Part shown: positions 33,484-42,606 of the stretch, piece after piece
How the letters are laid out: every line of letters starts with the position of its first letter
Numbering within the stretch: position 1 is the stretch's first letter
Assembly (NCBI GenBank): GCA_004297775.1
Contig: SCUE01000022.1
Location: forward strand, 26,349-90,348
Direction of reading: 5' to 3'
From: Chloroflexota bacterium
GTDB taxonomy: Bacteria > Chloroflexota > UBA6077 > FW602-bin22
Length of the DNA: 64,000 nt
Translations under genes and position numbers: made by a program
Notes under the pieces: model-generated
The model's database searches: none
What the model saw: the letters and a program-made list of their open reading frames with translations, nothing else
What the model was told of the DNA's origin: nothing

Positions 33484-34584
33484 TCACGAACTCCAGACCT
33501 TCGAGAGGGAACGATCGCCGGCGATGGCCAACGCGGCCACGTCGCGGGCGCGCGAACTCACCCTCAGGAGACGCATGGATACGCCCGGCCACCGATAGAT
33601 CAGTTGGCCGAGCGCGCGCCAGGCGCGCAAGTCGCGCAGCAATGTGCCATGAATACGGCGTGTGTAACGGGCAAGGTCCGCGGTTTCGCCCCTGACGAAG
33701 CGTCCCGCCTCGGCGGCCGCGAGGCGCCCCGATCGAATCGCATAAGCGATTCCCTCGGCGAACAGCCCGTCCGCCAACCCGGCCGCGTCGCCCACCAGAA
33801 TGACATTTCCGGCGTGGAGAGGTTCTCTGTGTCCTCCGTAGGGAATACGGTGGCCAACGATCTTCGGCGCCTCATCGAAGACGACGCCGGATCGATCGAC
33901 GAAGGCTGACAATCGCGCCCGCAGGCTCAAGAACGCATTGGCGTCGAACGTGCCCAGGCCGACGTTGAGCAGATCGTTCTTCGGAAAGATCCAAGCATAG
34001 CCGCCTGGTATGTCGAAATCGATCACCGGTCCATTTGAGGTCATCGAACGCCCGGGTGCTTCCGCTTCCAGCGCAACGACCACACGACGATCCCGATCCT
34101 TGCGCAAGCCTCTCGCACGGGCAATCGGGCTCTCCGAACCGTCGGCGGCGACGACGAGTCGAGCCGAATACACACCACTCGAGGTCGTGACACGTGAATG
34201 GCCGCCATCGGTCACCGACACGACTGACTCACCATCGTGAAACGTCACGCCGGCAGCGACCGCCTGGTCGACCAGGCGTAGGTCGAACGCGACGCGATCG
34301 ACCATCCACACCTCGGCCCGGGGATCGCCGATCGTGAACGGGGGAACGCCAGCGCCGCGGAGTATCGTGCCGGCATGGCGCGCCCGCACGATGTCCGAGA
34401 TGTCGAAGTCCAACTGACGATACGCCTTCGGCGTCAGGCCACCGCCGCACGGCTTTGGCCGAGGAAACCTCCGGCGATCAACCAGAAGGACCGATGCACC
34501 GTCGAGCGCGAGGTTCCGTGCCGCGGTCGACCCGGCCGGTCCCGCGCCAACGACGACCGCGTCGAATCGTTCCGGAGCGCTCAT
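33484..34584 (-). CDS. geranylgeranyl-reductase-family FAD-dependent oxidoreductase
   Basis: 366 residues. N-terminal dinucleotide fold DAVVVGAGPAGSTAARNLAL, then LVDRRRFPRPKPCGGGLTPK (FAD-pyrophosphate and family RxxFPRxKxCGGGL motif) and a second FAD motif VGDAAGLADGLFAEGIAYAI (about 265-284). GGYAWIFPKNDLLNVGLG matches the aromatic substrate-side motif PxGYxWxFP of geranylgeranyl reductases. The likely role is saturation of an isoprenoid chain on a quinone, lipid or carotenoid-type compound; substrate not determined. ATG 34584 is chosen because the FAD fold starts eight residues later. Divergent from the MBL-fold gene. Confidence 0.88.
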   Translation of the reverse strand: MSAPERFDAVVVGAGPAGSTAARNLALDGASVLLVDRRRFPRPKPCGGGLTPKAYRQLDFDISDIVRARHAGTILRGAGVPPFTIGDPRAEVWMVDRVAFDLRLVDQAVAAGVTFHDGESVVSVTDGGHSRVTTSSGVYSARLVVAADGSESPIARARGLRKDRDRRVVVALEAEAPGRSMTSNGPVIDFDIPGGYAWIFPKNDLLNVGLGTFDANAFLSLRARLSAFVDRSGVVFDEAPKIVGHRIPYGGHREPLHAGNVILVGDAAGLADGLFAEGIAYAIRSGRLAAAEAGRFVRGETADLARYTRRIHGTLLRDLRAWRALGQLIYRWPGVSMRLLRVSSRARDVAALAIAGDRSLSKVWSS

Positions 34585-34609
34585 TGCGTAACAGGAATGG
34601 ATTGTAGTC

Positions 34610-34637
34610 TTGGCGTCGTTTCGCTTCGATCTACACT
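34610..34637 (+). promoter_or_regulatory. candidate promoter for the MBL-fold gene
   Basis: TTGGCG (34610-34615), 16-nt spacer, TACACT (34632-34637), 9 nt before ATG 34646, so the transcript would be nearly leaderless. Confidence 0.4.
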
Positions 34638-34645
34638 TATCGTCT

Positions 34646-35275
34646 ATGGAAATCGTCTGGCACGGGCACAGCTTTTTTCGGATTCGCGCGCGCGAGGCGA
34701 CCATCGTTTTCGATCCAAACGGCCGGAGCAAGGCCGGACGCGTACAGGCCGACCTAGCGCTCGTGTCGCACGATCACCCTGGCCACAACAACGTTGAGGC
34801 TATCACCGGCGCGTCGCGCGTCTTGACGCGGCCCGGCGAGTACGAGATTCGCGGCGTCAGCATCGTCGGTGTCCAGGCCGCCCACGACGCGGACGGCGGC
34901 CGGAAGCGCGGGCGCAACATCGCCTGGATTGTGCACGCCGAAGACATCAGCGTGTGCCATCTCGGAGACCTCGGCCATCCGATCACGTCCGATCAGGCGC
35001 AGGCAATCGGCGCGATCGATATCCTGCTCGTTCCCGTCGGTGGCCACAACACGATCAATGCCGCCCAAGCGGCCGAAATTGTCACCACACTCGAACCACG
35101 CGTGGTGATCCCGATGCACTTCGCGCAGCCGGGGAGCGATTCCGCGCTCGCGACGGTCGACGGATTCCTCCGCGAACAAGGCGCACGTGGCATCGAGCCG
35201 CAGCCGCGCTACGCCGTCTCCTCTCGCGCCGCGCTGCCGCCCGAAACACAAGTATTTCTGCTCGAACCGCGCTGA
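34646..35275 (+). CDS. MBL-fold metal-dependent hydrolase (UlaG/YtkL-like)
   Basis: 209 residues. MEIVWHGHSFFRI start and LALVSHDHPGHNNVEAI (about 40-56) give the shortened metal motif HDHxGHN of the UlaG-like group. VCHLGDLGHPI supplies the Asp ligand, and VVIPMHFAQPGSD the last His. Typical length about 210-230. The substrate of these bacterial hydrolases is generally unknown. ATG 34646 is chosen since the fold begins at once. Convergent with pyrG; the gap is 18 bp. Confidence 0.88.
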   Translation: MEIVWHGHSFFRIRAREATIVFDPNGRSKAGRVQADLALVSHDHPGHNNVEAITGASRVLTRPGEYEIRGVSIVGVQAAHDADGGRKRGRNIAWIVHAEDISVCHLGDLGHPITSDQAQAIGAIDILLVPVGGHNTINAAQAAEIVTTLEPRVVIPMHFAQPGSDSALATVDGFLREQGARGIEPQPRYAVSSRAALPPETQVFLLEPR

Positions 35276-35293
35276 CCGCGCGCGGCGGTCGCC

Positions 35294-36940
35294 CTATCTC
35301 GCCAGCGCCAGCTCGAGTGGCATCGATACCTGTTCCCCGTCACGGGGATGCTCGATCGCGGCGGCGACGAACGCCCGGAACAGTGGATGTGGCGCCGTCG
35401 GCCGAGACTTGTATTCGGGGTGGAACTGCGAGCCGACCATGAACGGATGATCATCAAGCTCGACGATCTCGACGAGCTTTCCGTCCGGCGACACACCGCT
35501 GATCCTGAGTCCCAGCTTGCCGAGCCGCTCGCGATACTCGTTATTGAATTCGTATCGGTGGCGATGACGCTCGTACACCAGTGACGCGCCGTAGGCCGCG
35601 TGGGCCCGTGTTCCCTCAATGAGGCGGCACGCGTAGGCCCCGAGCCGCATTGTGCCGCCCTTGTCTTCAACGTCGCGCTGTCCCGGCATCAGGTCAATCA
35701 CGGGGTGGGCGGTGTCCGGATCCATCTCGGTGGAGTTTGCGTCATCGACGCTCAGTGCGTACCGCGCAAACTCGATCGTCATGACCTGCATACCGAGGCA
35801 GTCACCAAGGTACGGTACGCGATTCACGCGCGCGTACCGGGCGGCCGCGATCTTGCCCTCGATGCCACGTGGGCCGAATCCCGGCGCTACGAGGATCGCA
35901 TTCGCGTTTGCCAGGATCGTTTCGACGTTCGCGTCATTGACATGCTCGGCGTTCACCCAGTCGATCTCGATGCCGCGGCCGAGCATCACCCCGGCGTGGA
36001 TCAGCGCCTCGCGAATGGAGAGGTACGAGTCCGGTAGCTCGACGTACTTCCCAACGATCGCGATGCGTAGGGCGCGTTTCGGCTCGCGAATCCGCCGAAC
36101 GAGATCGTCCCATTCCTCCCACCGGGGCTCGGTCGCGTTGAGACGAAGCCGCTCAACGAGGAAATCTCCCATACCGGCGTCCTCGAGCATCCGCGGCACG
36201 GAGTAGATTGTGTCAACCGTCCTGAGCGGAACGACGCCGCGAGGTTCGACGTCGCAGAAGAGGGCAATCTTGTCGCGAATGTCGTCCGATACGTCGAAGT
36301 CGGATCGACAGAGAATCGCGTCCGGCTGGATTCCATAGGAGCGGAGTTCCCGGACGCTCTGCTGCGTCGGCTTCGTCTTCAGTTCGCCGGTCGCGTGCAG
36401 GTACGGCAACAGCGTCACATGGATGTAGACGGCGTTGTCGGTGCCAACCTCGCGATGAAGCTGCCGAACGGCCTCGAGGAACGGCAAGTTCTCGATGTCG
36501 CCAGTGACACCGCCAACCTCGGCGATGACGACCTCAGCACCGGTCTCGGTCGTGACGCCTCGCACGCGCGCCTTGATCTCGTTTGTGATGTGCGGAATGA
36601 CCTGAATCGTCCCGCCCAGGAACTCGCCTCGACGCTCTCGCGCGATCACCGATGAGTAGACCTGGCCGGACGTGAGATTCGACGATCGCGTGAGATTGAC
36701 ATCGATGATCCGCTCGTAGTGGCCCAGGTCGAGATCGGTTTCGGCTCCGTCCTCAGTCACGAAACACTCGCCATGCTGATACGGATTCATCGTCCCGGGG
36801 TCGACGTTCAGGTACGGATCGAGCTTGACGGCCGCAACCGAAATGCCTCGCGCCCGCAACAGGCGGCCTATCGAAGCAACGGCGACGCCCTTGCCGACAC
36901 CGGACACGACCCCACCGGTCACAAAGATATACTTGGCCAC
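35294..36940 (-). CDS. pyrG: CTP synthase
   Basis: 548 residues. Synthase domain: AKYIFVTGGVVSGVGKGVAV (P-loop-like), KLDPYLNVDPGTMNPYQHGE, then DGAETDLDLGHYERI. The C-terminal class I glutamine amidotransferase domain has APGFGPRGIEGKI as oxyanion region, PYLGDCLGMQ with the nucleophile Cys, and SQFHPEYKSRP with the catalytic His-x-Glu. It makes CTP from UTP, ATP and glutamine. GTG 36940 is the start because the domain begins there; the frame is open 670 bp further upstream but over tsaE/tsaB in antisense. Length is standard. A hairpin lies in the leader. Confidence 0.96.
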   Translation of the reverse strand: MAKYIFVTGGVVSGVGKGVAVASIGRLLRARGISVAAVKLDPYLNVDPGTMNPYQHGECFVTEDGAETDLDLGHYERIIDVNLTRSSNLTSGQVYSSVIARERRGEFLGGTIQVIPHITNEIKARVRGVTTETGAEVVIAEVGGVTGDIENLPFLEAVRQLHREVGTDNAVYIHVTLLPYLHATGELKTKPTQQSVRELRSYGIQPDAILCRSDFDVSDDIRDKIALFCDVEPRGVVPLRTVDTIYSVPRMLEDAGMGDFLVERLRLNATEPRWEEWDDLVRRIREPKRALRIAIVGKYVELPDSYLSIREALIHAGVMLGRGIEIDWVNAEHVNDANVETILANANAILVAPGFGPRGIEGKIAAARYARVNRVPYLGDCLGMQVMTIEFARYALSVDDANSTEMDPDTAHPVIDLMPGQRDVEDKGGTMRLGAYACRLIEGTRAHAAYGASLVYERHRHRYEFNNEYRERLGKLGLRISGVSPDGKLVEIVELDDHPFMVGSQFHPEYKSRPTAPHPLFRAFVAAAIEHPRDGEQVSMPLELALAR

Positions 36941-36964
36941 GACGCACCCCCGGAGAAACGCGAC

Positions 36965-36990
36965 GTGCCGGAGAACACGATCTCCGGCAC
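36965..36990 (-). promoter_or_regulatory. leader hairpin upstream of pyrG
   Basis: A perfect 10-bp inverted repeat, GTGCCGGAGA and TCTCCGGCAC, with a 6-nt loop, sits 24 nt before the pyrG GTG. No U-run follows, so it is not a plain terminator. A TATAGT -10-like element lies further upstream on the minus strand (37020-37025). It could be a post-initiation control element. Confidence 0.45.
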
Positions 36991-37051
36991 AGTGAAGGCC
37001 TAACGCACTCCGGGCCGCCACTATACCACGCGGCCGTACTATTCTCCGGGC

Positions 37052-37549
37052 GTGCGACCGAGGACGGCCTCCAGCCGGCGCATACCGGCGGAGTTGCGGC
37101 CATCCAGCGCCGACGAAACCCGGCGGCTCGGCGAAGCGGTCGGCCACGCGGCCGAGCCCGGCGACATCGTGGCGCTGATCGGCCCGCTCGGTTCCGGCAA
37201 GACAACCTTCGCCGAAGGGATGGCGCGCGCGATCGGTGTCCGGACGTGGCGCGGCAGTCCCAGTTTCCCTTTGATGCAGGATTACGGGCGTGAGACTCAC
37301 GCCCGTGTGCCGTTTCTGCACGCCGATCTGTACCGCCTGACGGATCCGACAAGCGTCCACGATCTCGGTCTCGAGGACTATCTGCGCGGTGAGTACGCGG
37401 TTGCGATCGAATGGCCAGAAAGCGCAATCGCGCTCCTGCCGGCGGATCGTCTGACGCTGACGTTCGCGATCGACGGCGACGCGCGGCGCATTCGCGTGTC
37501 CGCGGCTGGACCGCGTGGACGAGCCCTGGCGCGTGTGCTCGCGGCATGA
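37052..37549 (+). CDS. tsaE: tRNA threonylcarbamoyladenosine biosynthesis protein TsaE
   Basis: 165 residues from GTG 37052. Walker A IGPLGSGKTTFAEGMARAIG (about 43-62), then GSPSFPLMQDY (usually SPTFTLVxEY), HADLYRLTDPTSVHDLGLED and AVAIEWPES, the P-loop, switch and Walker B-like elements of TsaE. ATPase needed with TsaB-TsaD-TsaC for t6A37 modification of ANN-decoding tRNAs. Overlaps tsaB by ATGA. Confidence 0.92.
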   Translation: MRPRTASSRRIPAELRPSSADETRRLGEAVGHAAEPGDIVALIGPLGSGKTTFAEGMARAIGVRTWRGSPSFPLMQDYGRETHARVPFLHADLYRLTDPTSVHDLGLEDYLRGEYAVAIEWPESAIALLPADRLTLTFAIDGDARRIRVSAAGPRGRALARVLAA

Positions 37550-38220
37550 TTCTCGCGATCGACAGTTCGACGGCCTGGTGCAGCGTCGGCGCGTATTCCG
37601 CCGAATCACAGTTGTGCCTGGCCGAACGGGTCTGGCAGAGCGGGATCAATCACGGTGGCGAACTGTTGCCGGCAATCGATCGCGTCGTTCGAGAGGCTGG
37701 CGCGCGGCGTGAGTCGATCGATCTCATCGCTGTCGCGCGCGGTCCGGGAACATTCAATGGCGTTCGCGTGGCAATGGCGACCGCGAAAGGAATCGCGCTC
37801 GCACTCGGGTGTCCGATCATCGCCGTCAACACGCTCGAGGTCCATGCGGCGGCGTTTTCCAATGCTGGGACATTAGTACGCGCCATGCTGCCGGCCACTC
37901 GCGGTCAGGTTGCAACCGCGCTCTGGCGCGCTGACACAACATTCGCTCGCATCGAGAACGACGCGCTGGCGACGCTCGACGACGTCCTGGCGGCCACCAC
38001 CGAGCCGACCACGATCGTCGGAGAGGTCCCACACGACTGGATCGAGGGCCTCAGCCGCGCCGGTGGCCTCATCACCCTCGTTCCCGTTGCCTTGACGCGG
38101 CGCCGACCGGAGACGATCGCACGATTGGCGCGTTTGCGAGCGGCGCGCGGCGATTGGGACGACCTCGAATCGCTCGAACCGATCTATCTCCGGCCACCAG
38201 CGGTTACGATCCATCGGTAA
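37546..38220 (+). CDS. tsaB: tRNA threonylcarbamoyladenosine biosynthesis protein TsaB
   Basis: 224 residues. ILAIDSSTAWCSVGAYS start (ASKHA fold), INHGGELLPAIDRVVREAG, IDLIAVARGPGTFNGVRVAM (about 60-79, the GPGSFTGxR motif, here with N for T) and AKGIALALGCPIIAVNTLEV. This is the dimer partner and scaffold of TsaD; it lacks the TsaD metal motif, as expected. ATG 37546 overlaps the tsaE stop codon. It is followed 5 bp later by a rimI-like gene, the usual tsaE-tsaB-rimI order; tsaD is not in this window. Confidence 0.92.
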   Translation: MILAIDSSTAWCSVGAYSAESQLCLAERVWQSGINHGGELLPAIDRVVREAGARRESIDLIAVARGPGTFNGVRVAMATAKGIALALGCPIIAVNTLEVHAAAFSNAGTLVRAMLPATRGQVATALWRADTTFARIENDALATLDDVLAATTEPTTIVGEVPHDWIEGLSRAGGLITLVPVALTRRRPETIARLARLRAARGDWDDLESLEPIYLRPPAVTIHR

Positions 38221-38225
38221 GACGG

Positions 38226-38900
38226 ATGGCATACGTCGTTCAGCCCATGGTTCTCGATGACGTCGAAGAGGTCTCGCGGGTCGAGACCGAGTGCTTCACC
38301 ACTCCCTGGCCGATCAACGCCTACCGCCGTGAGCTACGCGAGAATCGGCTCAGCAAATACCTCGTGCTGCGTTGGTCATCGTCAGACGGTCGTCGCGTGG
38401 AGACGAACGTGGGATCCGCGGCCGCCGGCGATCCGCTCGCCGGAATGAGGCGCGCGGTGTCGCAGTTGCTGCGGCCTTTCGGGGTCGGCGACCAGCCCCG
38501 CTCGACCCTGCCTTCAATACTAGGGTTCGCTGGATTGTGGCTCATGTTCGACGAGGCCCATATCACGACCATCGGCGTTCGCCGAACAGTCCGAGGCCTC
38601 GGACTGGGAGAATTGCTGCTTGTGAATCTGGTGGAATCCGCCCGCGAGCTTGGCGCAAACCGGTTGACACTCGAAGTACGCGTGTCGAATCACGTTGCGC
38701 AGTCCCTCTATCGCAAGTACACGTTCAAGGAGGAGGGCGTGCGAAAGCGCTATTACAGTGACAACGGCGAGGATGCGCTGATCATGTGGAGCGACCGCAT
38801 CGACGCCCCAGCGTTCGTGGATACGTTTCGAGTGCTGCGAACCGAGCTCGATCGCAAGATCGCTGCCCTTTCTGCCCCGATCGTCGAGTCCCGGGTATAG
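38226..38900 (+). CDS. rimI: RimI-like N-terminal acetyltransferase (GNAT) with an internal insertion and C-terminal extension
   Basis: 224 residues, longer than usual RimI (about 150). VQPMVLDDVEEVSRVETECF and TPWPINAYRRELREN are the family N-terminus. VRRTVRGLGLGELLLVNLVE (about 118-137) is the acetyl-CoA loop (R-G-L-G-L-G), then LTLEVRVSNHVAQSLYRKYT, the RimI signature, and FKEEGVRKRYYSDNGEDALI. About 45 extra residues lie between strands 2 and 4, and about 40 at the C-terminus. The gene position after tsaB supports RimI. Substrate specificity may differ from ribosomal S18. Confidence 0.87.
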   Translation: MAYVVQPMVLDDVEEVSRVETECFTTPWPINAYRRELRENRLSKYLVLRWSSSDGRRVETNVGSAAAGDPLAGMRRAVSQLLRPFGVGDQPRSTLPSILGFAGLWLMFDEAHITTIGVRRTVRGLGLGELLLVNLVESARELGANRLTLEVRVSNHVAQSLYRKYTFKEEGVRKRYYSDNGEDALIMWSDRIDAPAFVDTFRVLRTELDRKIAALSAPIVESRV

Positions 38901-38903
38901 ACG

Positions 38904-41654
38904 GTGACTGACCTCCTCCTGCTCGTCGACGCGCACGCGCTCGTGCACCGGGCGTACCACGCCGTCAAGCCGCTCACGACGTCGCGCGGCGAGCAGATCA
39001 ACGCGGTATTCGGATTCGCGTCGGTCCTGCTCAAGACGCTGAACGACCAGAAGCCGCGCTATGTCGCGGTCGCGTTCGATCGGCCCGGGCCAACGTTCCG
39101 GCACGAGGCGTACGCCGACTACAAGGCGAATCGGGCGCGCATGGCCGACGACTTGCGGCCACAGTTCGCTCGCGTGCGCGAACTGGTTGACGCACTCGGC
39201 ATCCCGATCGTCGATGTCGATGGGTACGAAGCGGATGATGTCCTCGGAACGCTGACGCGCCAGGCACGCGAGAAGGGCATCGACGTCCTGATTGTCACCG
39301 GCGACACGGATGCGATCCAACTCGTGGCCCCGGGGGTGCGCGTCCTCACTCCCTCCCGAGGTATCGCTGACGAGGTGATCTACGACCAGGCGCGGGCACA
39401 CGAGCGATACGGATTCGAACCGATCAGAATCGCCGACTACAAGGCGCTCAAGGGCGATCCGTCTGACAACGTTAGAGGCGTGCCTGGCATCGGCGAGAAG
39501 ACCGCGCAGAAGCTTCTGATCCGTTACGGGAGCGTTGAACAGCTATTGATGCTGCCGGCCGACCTCGATGCGAAGACCCGCGCCGCGATCGAGTCGAACG
39601 CCGAAGGCTTGCGGCTTGGACTCGCGTTGACGCGGATACGTCAGGATGCGCCAGTTGCCCTCGATCTGGCAAAGGGCCAGTTTGGGCACTATGACATGGA
39701 GCGAGCGCGTTCGCTGCTTCGCGAATTGGAGTTTCGAACACTCATCGGCCGACTTCCGGCCGCCGATTCAGCGCCGGCGACCCCAAGTCCGCAAATGGGG
39801 CTGTTCGACACGGCCGACATTCCCCAACCGACGGCTTCGGCGCGGGCCACCCCCAGCATCGGCGTCTACCGTGTCGCGACATCCGAGGCCGATCTCGCCG
39901 AATTGTGCGCGGACGCGCGCGTGGCCGGGACCGTCGCAATCGAAGTCGCGACCGACGACGGCCGATCACTGTTCGGAACCCTGATCGGGATCGGCATCTC
40001 GGCGCGCGCGGAATTCGGATGGTACGTGCCGCTGGCGGGGCCAGGAATCGACCTCGCGGCCGCCGAGCGCGCAATCGCCGCGCTTCGCGCGCCACTGGAA
40101 GACTCCGGTGTCAAGAAGGTGGGCTACGACCTCAAGCGTTCGCTCCACGCGCTCGCGACGCGCGCGGTGACGCTCCGAGGCATCGACACGGACGTGATGA
40201 TCGCGGCCTTCGTCGAGGATACGTCTAGGCGAACGCTCGACCTGGGCGAACTCACCTGGTCGCTACTCGAACTCGAGTTGCCCGAGCTGATTCCGGCGAT
40301 CGGTCCTGGCAAGGGGCAGGTACTCGGTTCCACGGTGGACGTCACGTCGATCGCCGAGATCGTTGCCGCGCGCGCCGATGTCGCCGGTCGCCTCGCGGTT
40401 GTGCTGACGCAATCTCTGACGGCCAGGTCGCTGAACGAGTTCTTCGGCACGGTCGAAATGCCGTGCGTTGCGGCAGTTGCTGCAATGGAGGCAGCCGGGA
40501 TCGCGATCGATTCGAGCTATCTCGCCATTCTGTCGGCGGAATTGACCAGGCGACTCGAGTCCGCCCAGACGCGGATCTGGCAGTACGCTGGACGCGAATT
40601 CAACGTCAATAGCCCGCTGCAATTGGGGCAGGTCCTCTTCGACGAACTCAAACTGCCCCGCGGGAAGCGGACGCGGACGGGTTGGTCAACCGACGCCGAC
40701 ACACTTGAGGACCTTCGCGAGGCGCACCCGATCATCGAGGCGCTTTTCGAGTTCCGCCAGGTGTCGAAGCTGAAGTCGACGTACGTTGACGCGCTGCCAG
40801 CGCTGGTCAGTTCCACGACCGGCCGCATTCACACGACCTACAATCAGGTTGGCGCGAGCACCGGGCGAATGTCGTCGTCCGACCCGAACCTGCAGAACAT
40901 TCCGATACGAACCGACCTGGGGCGCGAGGTTCGCCGCGCCTTCATCGCCGGATCGCCAGGGTCGATCCTGGTGGCGGCCGACTACTCCCAGGTCGAACTG
41001 CGCATCCTGGCGCACATCTCGCGCGACTCGGTCTTGTGCGAAGCGTTTGCGCGAGGTGAGGACATACATCGACTGACGGCAGCGCGTATCCTCGGCGTGA
41101 ACATGGCCGATGTCACGGCCGATCAGCGTCGCCTGGCGAAGGTCGTGAACTACGGCATCGCGTATGGCCTCGGCGACCACGGTCTGGCGACACAGGCCGG
41201 GATCGGACGCCAGGAGGCGGGCGCATTCATCCGCTCATACCTCGATCGCCACGCTGGGATCGCGGCATACATTGAGGACATCAAGCGCGCTTGCGCGTCC
41301 CAGGGATATGTGACGACGCTGATGGGGCGGCGCGTCACGATCCCGGAAATCGGGTCGGTGAACCGCCAGGTTCGCAGCGGCGCCGAGCGGCGCGCGATCA
41401 ACGCCCCCATTCAGGGCAGCAGCGCCGACTTCATGAAAGTCGCGATCGCGCGCGTCCATCGCGAGTTGACCGAACATAGCCTCAGCACGCGCGTTCTCCT
41501 GCAGGTGCATGACGAATTGGTCTTCGAGGCGCCAAACGACGAGATCGACGCGGTTAGTGAGATCGCGCTGCGAGTTATGGCGTCCGTCTATCCGCTCGAT
41601 CCGCCGCTTGAGGTCGAGATCAAGGTTGGCGCGAACTGGTGTGACGCTGAGTAG
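38904..41654 (+). CDS. polA: DNA polymerase I
   Basis: 916 residues. 5'-3' nuclease: LLLVDAHALVHRAYHAVKPL, DGYEADDVLGTL, VTGDTDAIQLV, LKGDPSDNVRGVPGIGEKTA. Middle domain: the 3'-5' exonuclease motif I, normally DxE, reads IEVATDD (Glu347, Ala349), so proofreading is probably lost, as in Taq. Polymerase: motif A ADYSQVELRILAH, O-helix RRLAKVVNYGIAYG (residues 742-755) with Tyr750 where E. coli has Phe762, and motif C VHDELVFEA (His869, Asp870, Glu871). It acts in repair and Okazaki-fragment processing. Followed by two base-excision glycosylase genes with overlapping ends. Confidence 0.96.
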   Translation: MTDLLLLVDAHALVHRAYHAVKPLTTSRGEQINAVFGFASVLLKTLNDQKPRYVAVAFDRPGPTFRHEAYADYKANRARMADDLRPQFARVRELVDALGIPIVDVDGYEADDVLGTLTRQAREKGIDVLIVTGDTDAIQLVAPGVRVLTPSRGIADEVIYDQARAHERYGFEPIRIADYKALKGDPSDNVRGVPGIGEKTAQKLLIRYGSVEQLLMLPADLDAKTRAAIESNAEGLRLGLALTRIRQDAPVALDLAKGQFGHYDMERARSLLRELEFRTLIGRLPAADSAPATPSPQMGLFDTADIPQPTASARATPSIGVYRVATSEADLAELCADARVAGTVAIEVATDDGRSLFGTLIGIGISARAEFGWYVPLAGPGIDLAAAERAIAALRAPLEDSGVKKVGYDLKRSLHALATRAVTLRGIDTDVMIAAFVEDTSRRTLDLGELTWSLLELELPELIPAIGPGKGQVLGSTVDVTSIAEIVAARADVAGRLAVVLTQSLTARSLNEFFGTVEMPCVAAVAAMEAAGIAIDSSYLAILSAELTRRLESAQTRIWQYAGREFNVNSPLQLGQVLFDELKLPRGKRTRTGWSTDADTLEDLREAHPIIEALFEFRQVSKLKSTYVDALPALVSSTTGRIHTTYNQVGASTGRMSSSDPNLQNIPIRTDLGREVRRAFIAGSPGSILVAADYSQVELRILAHISRDSVLCEAFARGEDIHRLTAARILGVNMADVTADQRRLAKVVNYGIAYGLGDHGLATQAGIGRQEAGAFIRSYLDRHAGIAAYIEDIKRACASQGYVTTLMGRRVTIPEIGSVNRQVRSGAERRAINAPIQGSSADFMKVAIARVHRELTEHSLSTRVLLQVHDELVFEAPNDEIDAVSEIALRVMASVYPLDPPLEVEIKVGANWCDAE

Positions 41655-42606
41655 CTCTCGGGAATCTCAACTCGGACTGCGTTGGGCAGATATCCGGCCG
41701 CGCAGCCTGCCGTTCGCGGCGTCCGACCTCGATCTGCGGCGGTCGCTCGACTGCGGGCAGACGTTCCGCTGGCGCGCCGTCGATGATGTCTGGTTTGGCG
41801 TGATCGGCGATCAAGCGTTCCGCATCGAACGCATCGATCCTCGCCGAATCGAATACCGGGCGTGGCCATCTCGCGACGTGGACGGGGTCCTGTGGGAGTT
41901 TTTTCGGCTCGACGTCGATCTCGGCGAACTGCGACGACTCGACGATCCGGCGCTGACCCCGGCCATGGATGCTCTGCCCGGTCTGCGCGTGCTCGGCCAG
42001 GGGGCCGTCGAAACGCTCCTGACCTTCGCTTGCTCGCCGGCCAACAACATCACCCGCATCACTCGATCGATCGATGCGCTATCCCAAGAGCACGGTCAGT
42101 CGATCGGTTCGATCGACTGCGTGGCCTACGCGGCGTTCCCAACTACGGAGACGCTCGCGGAGATTGATGATGCCAATGCCCGCGGACGGGCCAATCTCGG
42201 CTTTCGGGCACGAACGCTTCGTTCGGCGGCCGCGCACGTACGCGATGGCGGACCACGCTGGGTCGACGCGCTCCAGAATGCACCACTCTCGATCGCCCGC
42301 GAGATCCTGACGGCTATACCCGGAATCGGCCCGAAGATCGCCGACTGTGTGTGTCTTTTCGGATTGGGACACGATGATGCCGTCCCGATCGACACCCACG
42401 TGTTCGCAATCGGTCGCGACACTCTCGGTTTCCCAAGCACGGATTCACTGACTCCGCGCGGGTATCAACGAATGGCGCAGGCCTACCGCAACCGGTTCGG
42501 TCCCTGGGCCGGTTGGGCGCAGCAGTACTTCTACCACGCGCGCCGACTCGATCGGCGACTACCACGCCCAAGCGAGGTGCGGACGCGGCATGCCCGAACT
42601 GCCTGA
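41641..42606 (+). CDS. 8-oxoguanine DNA glycosylase/AP lyase (OGG1-like, HhH-GPD)
   Basis: 321 residues. LDCGQTFRWRAVDDVWFGVI is the N-terminal OGG signature (about 37-56). HhH-GPD core: PGIGPKIADCVCLFGLGHDD (about 224-243) with the catalytic Lys, then AVPIDTHVFAIGRD with the catalytic Asp. ACSPANNITRITRSIDAL matches the OGG1 CSxNNxIxRI motif. GTG 41641 overlaps the polA end by 14 bp; the upstream open frame is a polA shadow. It removes 8-oxoG opposite C. The following mutM has an overlapping specificity. Confidence 0.9.
   Translation: MTLSSSRESQLGLRWADIRPRSLPFAASDLDLRRSLDCGQTFRWRAVDDVWFGVIGDQAFRIERIDPRRIEYRAWPSRDVDGVLWEFFRLDVDLGELRRLDDPALTPAMDALPGLRVLGQGAVETLLTFACSPANNITRITRSIDALSQEHGQSIGSIDCVAYAAFPTTETLAEIDDANARGRANLGFRARTLRSAAAHVRDGGPRWVDALQNAPLSIAREILTAIPGIGPKIADCVCLFGLGHDDAVPIDTHVFAIGRDTLGFPSTDSLTPRGYQRMAQAYRNRFGPWAGWAQQYFYHARRLDRRLPRPSEVRTRHARTA

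Noticed and set aside
36941..37609. Upstream extension of pyrG to a 771-residue protein
   Set aside because: CTP synthase begins exactly at GTG 36940; the extra part is antisense to tsaE and tsaB.
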